Position numbers and translations under genes: made by a program
The notes under the pieces: model-generated
Seen by the model: only the letters and a program-made list of their open reading frames with translations
Databases searched by the model: none
What the model was told of the DNA's origin: nothing
Part shown: positions 1-6,083 of the stretch, in pieces
Numbering within the stretch: the stretch's first letter is position 1
How the letters are laid out: the number at the start of each line of letters is the position of its first letter
Assembly: GCA_964638895.1 (NCBI GenBank)
Contig: CAZWYY010000087.1
Coordinates: 1-10,147 of the forward strand
DNA length: 10,147 nt
Direction of reading: 5' to 3'
Origin: JAFGGG01 sp964638895
GTDB lineage: Bacteria > Spirochaetota > Spirochaetia > SZUA-6 > RPPD01

Positions 1-27
1 CGTCTACCAGCTGCTGTCGGCACTTTC

Positions 28-3000
28 TCACAACCCCTCAAACAGTTTTTCCCACTCCACCTCATGCTGCGGATACACGGGCCGGGCGCCGCGCAGGGCG
101 AAGAGGAAACACTCCGGCCGCCTGCCAGTGAGCCCGGCACAGGCCCTTTTGTACAATTCAAGCTGCAGCGCGTATTCGCGGGGATCAAGCACCCTGTCGG
201 TTTTGAAATCAATCACGCATACCTTGTCTTTGGCCTCGAAAAACAGGTCCATGATCCCGTGAACAAACAATGTGCGGCCGGGACCCCGCAGCTTGTAGAG
301 AAACGGGAACTCGCTTTCCACCCTGTCCGCGCCCTTAAGCAGGCGGCCCCAGTCCGAGGCAAAAAAGCCTTGGGCCAGCTCCCCCGCTTGGTTAAGCACC
401 CGCGGGCGCAGTTCCTCGGGAAAATCCGTGGTATAAGAGGACGGCACATCGATCTTATCCTTCTTTTGCGCAATACGCGCGTGAATGATATAGTGAGTCA
501 GGCTGCCGAACAGAAGCTCCAGTTTTTTCGTGCCCAGGTGCTTGTCGATGGGCAGGGCCGGGAGTTTGAGCGCGGCCTCCGCCCGCGTCGGCGCTGTTCC
601 CGGCCCCGGCCCAGACGCGGCGTTCACCCGCGCCGGCTGCGCAAACGCGACAAGGTTATAACACTCGTTCAGCTCGGTGACGCTGTATTCACAGCGCCTG
701 AACTCATACGTATGCTCCGGCAGGCCGGCGTATACCTGCTTCAAAGCCGCTAGATCCGTTTTAGCCGGACGGCGCAGCAGGCGGCTGTACTCCTCCAGGG
801 TCAGGTCTTTCATGACATGTTTCACAAAGCGGAAACGCCCGCCCTCAAAGGCGGCCGGAGTTGATGAGGCGGCCTCATATGGTCCGCGGCCGGCCGCCTC
901 CCGGCCCGCGGGCTTTTCAGGCTCCGGCAACCCGGCTCGCCCGCCCCCGGAGGCGGCCGCAAACGCGGCTGCGGCGGGCCCGCCGTCGTGGTCCGCGGCT
1001 GCGGCGGTCCCTGACGGTGCGGGCCCGCCCGTAAATACGGGTCCATTAAATCCGTCTTCCATCCCCAGGCCGCGCAAAAGCATGTTTAGGTGGGTTTTGG
1101 GTGAGCCGCGGTTCTGGCGGTTGTGCACACCGGAGATTATAAGGTGAGATCTGGCCCTGGTCAGGGCCACATAAAGCAGGCGTTTGAGCTCGGCAGTCTC
1201 TTTTTTCTCGCTTTCCCGCCGCAGTTCCGCATAAAAATAATTCTCCTCGCCCAAGCCGAGAGAAAGCCCGAACCCGGGCGACACGTAATACAGCGGATTT
1301 TTCTCCTCGGGTCTGCCCCTGTTTCCCGTGTTTGCCAGCACCACCACGGGAAACTCCAGCCCCTTGGCCTTATGGATGGTCATAAGCGCCACCCCCTGCT
1401 CATACTCCTTGAGTATCTGCAGATCGTCCTGCTTCTCATACCGTCCCAGGTTGGCGCGGATCTCATCCAAAAAGCGCGCCAGGCGCAGGCCCCGCGCGTC
1501 CGCCCGTTCGGCCAGGCGGAACAGATAATCATAATATTCCAGAAAATTATGGAAGCGTTCGTTTTTCATGATGTGATAGCGATAGCCGTACGCATACCAG
1601 ATTTCGAAAATCAGCTCGGTAAGAGGCACCCTGTCGGCCCTGTCCGCAAGCAGCCCATACAGTTCCCTGCCCGCGGCGTATTTCTCCGCGTCATCCGGTT
1701 CAAGCCCGAACTCTGCGAAGGGGGGGTCTTCCTTAAGCATTATACGCACAAAGGCGTGATCGGAGATGTTCACCAGGGGAGAGCGCAGCAGCGCCGCATA
1801 GGCGGTCCTGTCCGCCGGATTCACCACGAGCTGCAGTATATTATAGATGTCGTTTAAGGGCGCTTCCAGAAACAGGCTGCGCACGCCCTCGGTGGTATAG
1901 GGCACGCCGTACAGGCGGAACATTTGCTCGTAAATGATCTGGTTGCCGGTGGAGCGCATGAGCACCGCGATATCCGCGTATCCGGCGGGCCGAACGCTTC
2001 CGTTGTCGTCTATCAGCAGCTTCCCCCCCTCGACCGTACGCGAGATGAAGCCCGCCAGCCGGAAGGCCTCGGTTTGATCATTGGAAAAGTCGCTCTCCGC
2101 GTCCCCGCCGTCATCGTAGGCCTTATAAAAGAAATGGACCTCCGGGGTCACGGTGTTTTCTTTTTTCAGGGAACGGAGCTCCTGAAAACGCGCCTCGTAA
2201 TCCTCGGCCGCGGGCTGCATAATAGTACGGAAGACCAAATTGAAAAAATCGATAAGCCCTGGCTCGCTGCGGTAGTTGTACGGCAGGGGCAGGGCGCTGC
2301 CCCCCTGGTTCTGCAGCTCGCCGTGCAGGGCCTTGAACACGCCGACGTCCGCGCCCCTGAAGGCGTAGATCGACTGTTTCTCATCCCCCACAAAAAGAAG
2401 TTTTTCACGCTCCAGCTCCGCCGCCTCCGGCAGGCGCGGAAGCGAAAGCTCCTGTTTTTCGGCCAGCAGGTACAGCAGCTCCTTCTGCAGGCGGTTGTTG
2501 TCCTGGAACTCGTCGATCATGATATAGCGGAACCTGGTTTTATAGTAGGAGCGCAGGCCCTGATCATGTTCCAGTACGGCCACGGCCATACGCGCCACGT
2601 CGTCGAAGCTCACCAGGCCCCGGGAGCGCTTTACGCCGTTCACCAGTTCCTGAAATCCGGCCGCCAGGTCAAGGACCTGGCGCGTCTGCTCCTTTTTGTC
2701 CAGGCCGAGCAGCACCGAGGCCAGTCCGGCCTGCGCGGCCTTCAGCTCATCGATCAGTTCCTTGAAGCGCAGGATTTCCGCCGACGCCTGGCCGCCCGGC
2801 TTGCGCGGGGCAAAGCAGCGTAACAGCTCAAGCGCCTTACCGTACTCCCCTGCCCCCAAGCTGCCTTCCAGTCCCACCAGCCCGGCCGCAGCCGCCTGTG
2901 CCGCGGCGATCGATTTTTTGCCCCCTGTATCCAGTTCCAAAAGCCGGGCCAACGGGACTGAGAAATTTTCCCGTTTCTTTTGCAGCTGCCGTTCAAGCTC

Positions 3001-3552
3001 CGCGCACTGGGTCTCGAACATGGCGTTAAAATCATAATCCCGGGCCAGGTTAAAAAACGAGGCGGCCAGGGGCTCTAAAAAATCATGCAGCACGCGCTCA
3101 AAGCCGTACAGGCCCAGCAGCACCGCCGCGCCCGGCTCTTTCCAGGAACCCAGCAGAAAATCCAGGCTCGTCTCGGCCAATAGGTCCGCAAGCGCGCCCT
3201 CATCATAAGTAAAGTCCTGGGCCAGGCCGAAATACTCGCTGCCGTTACGGACGATCTGGGCGCAGAAACTGTCCAGGGTGGAGATCTGGGCCTTGCCGAA
3301 GTTCCGAAGCTGCTCGCGCACGCCAGGGTCCTCCTCCGCCTTCAGCCTGCGGTAGATCTTTTCATACATTTCGGCGGCCGCCTTCTTGGTAAAGGTCAGG
3401 GTAAGAATCTGGTCCACCCCGGCCTTGCCGTGCTTCAGCAGCCAGAGGTAGCGTTCGGCCAGTACCGAGGTCTTGCCCGCGCCCGCGCCGGCCATGACCA
3501 CGGTATTGTTCAGCGAGCGGATGGCTTTTTGCTGTTGGTCGTCGAACTGCAT
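28..3552 (-). CDS. addA: AddA/RecB-type ATP-dependent helicase-nuclease
   Basis: Large (1174 aa) superfamily 1A helicase with a C-terminal PD-(D/E)XK nuclease, the architecture of AddA and RecB, which resect double-strand breaks for RecA loading. Seen in order: Q-motif DDQQQKAI (4-11), Walker A AGAGAGKT (21-28), motif Ia LTFTKKAAAEM (about 50), STLDSF (about 92), Walker B MIDEFQD with D347/E348, motif III VGDEKQSIYAFRG (about 386-400), motif IV YNYRSEPG (about 424), motif V TIHKAKGLEF (about 725) and motif VI LLYVALTRAR (about 790). The nuclease core is GIMD (D1102), VIDFKTD (D1115, K1117) and QLELY (about 1130), so all catalytic residues are intact. Length matches AddA/RecB. The Q-motif right at the N-terminus supports this ATG. 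It lies 3 nt after the DUF1361 stop with only a weak Shine-Dalgarno, suggesting translational coupling. An Ala/Gly/Pro-rich linker (about 838-902) separates helicase and nuclease. No AddB is visible. AddA rather than RecB is the likelier subfamily but is not proven. Confidence 0.9.
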   Translation of the reverse strand: MQFDDQQQKAIRSLNNTVVMAGAGAGKTSVLAERYLWLLKHGKAGVDQILTLTFTKKAAAEMYEKIYRRLKAEEDPGVREQLRNFGKAQISTLDSFCAQIVRNGSEYFGLAQDFTYDEGALADLLAETSLDFLLGSWKEPGAAVLLGLYGFERVLHDFLEPLAASFFNLARDYDFNAMFETQCAELERQLQKKRENFSVPLARLLELDTGGKKSIAAAQAAAAGLVGLEGSLGAGEYGKALELLRCFAPRKPGGQASAEILRFKELIDELKAAQAGLASVLLGLDKKEQTRQVLDLAAGFQELVNGVKRSRGLVSFDDVARMAVAVLEHDQGLRSYYKTRFRYIMIDEFQDNNRLQKELLYLLAEKQELSLPRLPEAAELEREKLLFVGDEKQSIYAFRGADVGVFKALHGELQNQGGSALPLPYNYRSEPGLIDFFNLVFRTIMQPAAEDYEARFQELRSLKKENTVTPEVHFFYKAYDDGGDAESDFSNDQTEAFRLAGFISRTVEGGKLLIDDNGSVRPAGYADIAVLMRSTGNQIIYEQMFRLYGVPYTTEGVRSLFLEAPLNDIYNILQLVVNPADRTAYAALLRSPLVNISDHAFVRIMLKEDPPFAEFGLEPDDAEKYAAGRELYGLLADRADRVPLTELIFEIWYAYGYRYHIMKNERFHNFLEYYDYLFRLAERADARGLRLARFLDEIRANLGRYEKQDDLQILKEYEQGVALMTIHKAKGLEFPVVVLANTGNRGRPEEKNPLYYVSPGFGLSLGLGEENYFYAELRRESEKKETAELKRLLYVALTRARSHLIISGVHNRQNRGSPKTHLNMLLRGLGMEDGFNGPVFTGGPAPSGTAAAADHDGGPAAAAFAAASGGGRAGLPEPEKPAGREAAGRGPYEAASSTPAAFEGGRFRFVKHVMKDLTLEEYSRLLRRPAKTDLAALKQVYAGLPEHTYEFRRCEYSVTELNECYNLVAFAQPARVNAASGPGPGTAPTRAEAALKLPALPIDKHLGTKKLELLFGSLTHYIIHARIAQKKDKIDVPSSYTTDFPEELRPRVLNQAGELAQGFFASDWGRLLKGADRVESEFPFLYKLRGPGRTLFVHGIMDLFFEAKDKVCVIDFKTDRVLDPREYALQLELYKRACAGLTGRRPECFLFALRGARPVYPQHEVEWEKLFEGL
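834..1045 (-). other. Low-complexity Ala/Gly/Pro linker in the helicase-nuclease
   Basis: Residues of about 838-902 of the AddA-like protein are almost entirely Ala, Gly, Pro, Ser and charged residues, and the DNA is extremely GC-rich. They fall between helicase motif VI and the nuclease domain. The segment contains a perfect 14-nt direct repeat (CGCGGCTGCGGCGG at 964-977 and 994-1007 on the plus strand) with a 30-nt period, so the repeat is in frame. A second, shorter linker of the same kind lies at about residues 968-993. It most likely acts as a flexible tether produced by repeat slippage, and no catalytic motif is interrupted. Confidence 0.7.
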
Positions 3553-3555
3553 CGG

Positions 3556-4368
3556 CTATCTTTCGTTTATCCTGTGAAAGGCATAGACACTGATATACGT
3601 GATAAAGATAAAAAATCCCACGCTTAACGAGAAGAGGACGGCCTTTAGGTAGAGCAGGTTACCCACGATCTCCTTTAATGAGATAAACGGATACACCAGC
3701 AGGTCGGTGCTGTTCAGCCTGACGAACCTTCCCAGGTAGATGCCGAACCCGCTTAAAATACAGGCCCCCGCCACTACAAGCCAGCCCGTCCTCCTGCTGA
3801 AGACCCTGGTAAACACCCTGTGTACGAATAGCAGTGAAAAAAGTCCGATCAGGTGTCCTATAATGGAAAACGCCGCGTTCAGGATGATATCATACCAGAT
3901 TAGGGCGTTGGCCGTAATCAGCTCGTTCATATCCAAGTAATACATGCCCATGCGGATCAGGTGTACGATATCCGTCAGGATATAGGGGGCATTGGGATAA
4001 AACAACAGCCAGAGAAACCCCAGAATCAGGCAGACGATTTTTCGCGGGGCCCCAGCCTTGGTCCCGCTTGTGGGCGTCCCGCTTTTTGCCGCGTTTCTTG
4101 CGCCGCTTTGGGCCGGGCCGCTTATGGGCGTCCCGTCGGCGGCCGGTTCGTGCGCCGCCCCCCCGAACCGCAACAGCACCAGGGAGATCATAAAGGGAAT
4201 CCAGGCCAAAAAAAGGTTCCAGACAAGAAACAGGTAGATGTGGCTTCCGGTGAACAGGACGCGCAATGCCAGGAACATAACGCATCCCGCAGAGGCCAGC
4301 ACCAACAACCAGAACAACTCAAACAGCTTTTTTTTGGAATACAGCTCGGCCACGGTGCCCTTAAGCAT
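3556..4368 (-). CDS. DUF1361 multi-pass membrane protein
   Basis: A 270-aa integral membrane protein with about six hydrophobic segments: roughly 13-38, 43-66, 110-135, 145-175, 195-220 and 238-265. The family signature is visible as FYPNAPYILTDIVHL in the third segment and as IYLGRFVRLNSTDLL near residue 215; both are characteristic of DUF1361, whose biochemical role is unknown. The loop between segments two and three (about 67-108) is a hydrophilic Gly/Ala/Pro/Ser-rich insert with two GTP-x-SG units, making the protein longer than the roughly 220 aa usual for the family. The ATG is preceded by AAGGA at 7 nt. The start overlaps the stop of the 38-codon ORF upstream, and the stop is 3 nt from the helicase-nuclease start, so the three form a tight operon. 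A functional link to DNA repair cannot be inferred from co-transcription alone. Confidence 0.85.
   Translation of the reverse strand: MLKGTVAELYSKKKLFELFWLLVLASAGCVMFLALRVLFTGSHIYLFLVWNLFLAWIPFMISLVLLRFGGAAHEPAADGTPISGPAQSGARNAAKSGTPTSGTKAGAPRKIVCLILGFLWLLFYPNAPYILTDIVHLIRMGMYYLDMNELITANALIWYDIILNAAFSIIGHLIGLFSLLFVHRVFTRVFSRRTGWLVVAGACILSGFGIYLGRFVRLNSTDLLVYPFISLKEIVGNLLYLKAVLFSLSVGFFIFITYISVYAFHRINER
4064..4135. repeat. In-frame 18-nt direct repeat in the DUF1361 loop
   Basis: CCGCTTGTGGGCGTCCCG (4064-4081) and CCGCTTATGGGCGTCCCG (4118-4135) differ at one base and start 54 nt (18 codons) apart, so they keep frame. They encode the two GTP-containing units of the low-complexity loop in the DUF1361 protein. 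The arrangement suggests a tandem duplication within an unconstrained loop. Confidence 0.75.
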
Positions 4369-4477
4369 GGTTTTTTCCTTCCGTATCTTTGAGTTGTTTT
4401 ATTAATACCCCAAAAGCGCGGATGAATCCAGAGAGCAACCAAGGATTTTCTGTAAAAAACGGCTTCGTTACAATCAC
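4361..4477 (-). CDS. Small 38-codon ORF coupled to DUF1361
   Basis: GTG-initiated ORF of 38 codons beginning MIVTKPFFTENPWLL and ending DTEGKNHA. Its support is positional. AGGAGG (4486-4491) lies 8 nt upstream of the GTG, the best Shine-Dalgarno in this operon. Its TAA stop overlaps the ATG of the DUF1361 gene within ATGCTTAA, a typical translational-coupling arrangement. The middle (about residues 13-28, PWLLSGFIRAFGVLIK) is hydrophobic to amphipathic and could bind a membrane, fitting its membrane-protein neighbour. The tail is Lys/Glu/Asp-rich. I do not recognise a family. It could be a genuine small protein, possibly a partner of the DUF1361 protein, or a leader peptide that controls translation of the downstream genes. 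Confidence 0.5.
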   Translation of the reverse strand: MIVTKPFFTENPWLLSGFIRAFGVLIKQLKDTEGKNHA

Positions 4478-4485
4478 GCGTCCCC

Positions 4486-4491
4486 CCTCCT
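4486..4491 (-). promoter_or_regulatory. Strong ribosome binding site of the 38-codon ORF
   Basis: Minus-strand AGGAGG followed by further G residues, 8 nt before the GTG at 4477. It is a full match to the anti-Shine-Dalgarno core. No ATG lies at suitable spacing, so it selects the GTG and is the main reason for calling the small ORF. Confidence 0.55.
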
Positions 4492-4501
4492 GCGGCATGC
4501 A

Positions 4502-4606
4502 ATGGGGGAATGCCAACTCAAGTATATCATCGTTATTGTAGTATACATAATAGCGGTTTCAGGCTGCGCCCGAAAAAGTGTAGATTGGTGTAGTGTGTCA
4601 AGTTAG
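4502..4606 (+). CDS. Possible mini-lipoprotein or lipoprotein 5' remnant
   Basis: A 34-codon plus-strand ORF whose residues 7-22, KYIIVIVVYIIAVSGC, look like a lipoprotein signal peptide. There is a lysine, an uninterrupted hydrophobic stretch and the lipobox VSGC with C22, followed by ARKS. The mature part would be only 13 residues. There is no Shine-Dalgarno before the ATG. The start also lies only 24 nt from the oppositely directed 38-codon ORF, leaving no room for two ordinary promoters. It may be the 5' end of a lipoprotein gene cut off where the low-GC island begins, or chance. The downstream hairpin with a T-run on the same strand is compatible with a short plus-strand transcript. Confidence 0.25.
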   Translation: MGECQLKYIIVIVVYIIAVSGCARKSVDWCSVSS

Positions 4607-4622
4607 TTCATCTGCGCCTACT

Positions 4623-4682
4623 ATGGGCATAGGCTTGTCGGTTGACGCAACCGCGACCCGCAAGGCCCATTATACTTTTTTT
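4623..4682 (+). terminator. Imperfect inverted repeat followed by a T-run
   Basis: Nested arms are visible. ATGGGC (4623-4628) pairs with GCCCAT (4665-4670), CTTG (4634-4637) with CAAG (4661-4664), and CGGTTG (4639-4644) with CAACCG (4648-4653) around a 3-nt loop. Asymmetric bulges separate the stems. Seven T residues follow at 4676-4682 on the plus strand, so the polarity is that of a plus-strand terminator. The 5-nt gap between stem and T-run and the bulges make it atypical. Read on the minus strand, the structure starts just past the stop codon of the 118-codon ORF. Alternatives are a mobile-element end or a structured RNA. Confidence 0.35.
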
Positions 4683-5026
4683 ATACTCTTCACTTCCCGG
4701 TGAAAGGTGGTGGAGACTGTTTTCTCCTCATTAACCATATTATAAAGCATTATTATGGGGGGAGTGGTTAGTTTTAGATTTAATTTAGAGAGATTCTGTT
4801 CAAGTAATTCCATTAGCTCTTTTAACGCATCCACAATCGCGATTGTTTTTTCTTTAAACCAAGGGATAAAGTTCCATTTAGGATGGTCTTTGTCTACAAT
4901 TAAGATATTATCCTGGAAATCTTTAGTTGTGGTTTCCTTTGGCAAACTGTGGATTTCTCCCATATGAGTGACATTCCGAATCATTGAAATTACTTGCCTA
5001 TGACCTACGGCATCTGCACGCAGCAT
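4670..5026 (-). pseudogene. Unrecognised low-GC ORF, probable remnant
   Basis: A 118-codon ORF that I cannot assign to a family. It reads like a real soluble protein rather than a shadow: Lys/Glu-rich, with a convincing amphipathic helix at about residues 58-86 (IVDALKELMELLEQNLSKL) and a basic C-terminus. It sits in DNA of about 36% GC (4681-4980), while the DNA just upstream is about 60% GC. None of the candidate starts (residues 1, 15, 22) has a Shine-Dalgarno. The first codons overlap the 3' end of the lipoprotein gene, where the host-like composition continues. The likeliest reading is the C-terminal part of a foreign gene that lost its own 5' end when the segment joined. A short intact gene cannot be excluded. 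Confidence 0.4.
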
Positions 5027-5940
5027 ATACCCCAGAGGGCAACACTCACCCCACTGTTACCGTGGGCCCAGCTGATGCCGCCGTCCTGGACTATACCGGT
5101 GTCCGGCGAATAAATAACCTCTCCGGAGTCGCCTACGGCCACCAGCCTGCCCGGGGGATTGCCCCATGCCGCGGCGGTAAGTACACAGGTCACGCTTCCT
5201 CCGGCGGTCCAGGTTGCACCCGTAGAAGAATACAGACTTCCGCCGCGTCCTACGGCTACAAAATACGAGTTAATGGTACTAACCACATCATGCATGGTCT
5301 CCGTACCCACCGGAATAGCCGGGTTCTGCCCGCTTTGGCTATACAGCGTCCAGGAATCGCCGGCAGTATAGGTAAGATAACACGCGGCCTCATTCTGCTG
5401 GTATACCGTACCTACCGCCACGAAATCGGTTTCACTACGGGTGCCCACACCCTTCAGAGTAATAGTAGCCGGGTATCTGTCCCAGGTTTGTCCCCCGTCG
5501 GCGCTGCGGAAGATACCATAGGGGTCCCGTCCGGTGGGCTCACCCACGGCCACAAATTTATTAGTACCGTAACAAACCACGCGGTTGACGTTATTAATGG
5601 TGGGGTTCGGATTGACCGTACCGGCATGCCAGGTGACGCCGTAATCTGCGGAATAGAGGAAGGTCCCGTCATAGCCCACGGCCACACAGTGCCCCTGGTC
5701 GTCGGCGGCCGCGCCGCGTAATACGGCTTCGGTACCGGAGTCCGCCACCGCCGTAAAGGTGACGCCGTTATCATCCGAGTAAATAATGGTGCCGTTTCCG
5801 CCCACCGCGAGAAACCTTTCATTTTCATCAGGCACCGGATCTCCCGGAGGGGTCCCGCCGCCGGTATCGCAGGAAAGAAATAATCCTGTTATAAATACCA
5901 TACAAAGTACGGCATGGTGCAATCCTATTTTTGGTTCCAT
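5005..5940 (-). CDS. Beta-propeller lipoprotein (YCF48/BNR-like repeats), 3' truncated?
   Basis: A 311-aa exported lipoprotein. The hydrophobic signal segment (10-23) ends in LFLS before C24; F at -3 is a relaxed lipobox. A Gly/Pro-rich spacer follows. The body holds six repeats with the pattern (V/L)AVG...G-x-(I/L)-(Y/F)-x-S...G-x-(T/S)-W, for example FLAVGGNGTIIYSDDNG and VAVGYDGTFLYSADYG, resembling the sialidase/YCF48-type propellers of surface or periplasmic proteins. The ligand is unknown. A strong Shine-Dalgarno AGGAGG (5946-5951) lies 5 nt before the ATG. The C-terminus stops just after ALWGIC, where another VAVG unit would be expected, and the low-GC island begins there. The gene is therefore probably truncated, although a six-bladed protein that naturally ends here is possible. 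Confidence 0.75.
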   Translation of the reverse strand: MEPKIGLHHAVLCMVFITGLFLSCDTGGGTPPGDPVPDENERFLAVGGNGTIIYSDDNGVTFTAVADSGTEAVLRGAAADDQGHCVAVGYDGTFLYSADYGVTWHAGTVNPNPTINNVNRVVCYGTNKFVAVGEPTGRDPYGIFRSADGGQTWDRYPATITLKGVGTRSETDFVAVGTVYQQNEAACYLTYTAGDSWTLYSQSGQNPAIPVGTETMHDVVSTINSYFVAVGRGGSLYSSTGATWTAGGSVTCVLTAAAWGNPPGRLVAVGDSGEVIYSPDTGIVQDGGISWAHGNSGVSVALWGICCVQMP

Positions 5941-5971
5941 ATCGGCCTCCTTTTAAAGTCTGCTGTTCTAT

Positions 5972-6003
5972 ACTATACTACGCCTATAAAAAAAAACTGT
6001 AAA
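5972..6003 (-). promoter_or_regulatory. Putative promoter of the propeller lipoprotein
   Basis: Minus-strand TTTACA (5998-6003) is followed by TAGTAT (5975-5980) at 17-nt spacing, with an overlapping better hexamer TATAGT (5972-5977) at 20 nt. An A/T-rich tract fills the spacer. The position, about 30 nt upstream of the ATG, suits a sigma-70-type promoter. It is a sequence match only. Confidence 0.4.
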
Positions 6004-6022
6004 CCGGGCAAATAGTATGCGC

Positions 6023-6052
6023 TTTACAACCTGCATATTTTTCCCCTATAGT
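6023..6052 (+). promoter_or_regulatory. Putative promoter of the redox-protein operon
   Basis: TTTACA (6023-6028) and TATAGT (6047-6052) are separated by 18 nt, each matching the sigma-70 consensus at five of six positions. Transcription would begin near 6059, giving a leader of about 25 nt before the ATG at 6084. It lies back to back with the minus-strand promoter, the -35 boxes being 19 nt apart. Confidence 0.45.
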
Positions 6053-6083
6053 GGTACCATGAATTTCAGACCGGGCGATACGC

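Noticed and set aside
1..23. Possible start of a downstream minus-strand gene (GTG at 23, 4 nt after the helicase stop)
   Set aside because: Only seven codons are visible and the nearest GAGGGG is 10 nt away. Not enough to call addB or any gene.
64..2823. Long plus-strand ORFs (64-753, 677-1147, 1123-1857, 1924-2823)
   Set aside because: They are antisense to the helicase-nuclease, whose motifs are complete. Their translations are rich in Arg, Gln, His and Pro, without family motifs, as expected from reading a GC-rich gene backwards.
4188..4502. Minus-strand 104-codon ORF overlapping the DUF1361 start
   Set aside because: Its second half is the DUF1361 gene in the wrong frame and it has no ribosome binding site. 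The AGGAGG inside it serves the 38-codon ORF in another frame.
4585..4612. Possible insertion-sequence end (GTGTAGTGTGTCAAGTTAG)
   Set aside because: The TGTCAA-type end resembles some IS termini, but no matching inverted copy was found near the other edge of the island and no transposase fragment is recognisable.
4623..4670. Integron attC site
   Set aside because: The folded asymmetry is suggestive, but the core GTTRRRY and RYYYAAC boxes are not at the ends and no integrase is seen.
4755..4967. Plus-strand 70-codon ORF in the low-GC island
   Set aside because: No Shine-Dalgarno. The opposite strand gives a more protein-like Lys/Glu-rich sequence with an amphipathic helix.
4984..5721. Plus-strand ORF of 245 codons over the propeller lipoprotein
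   Set aside because: Antisense shadow. The minus strand has a signal peptide, six regular repeats and a strong ribosome binding site.
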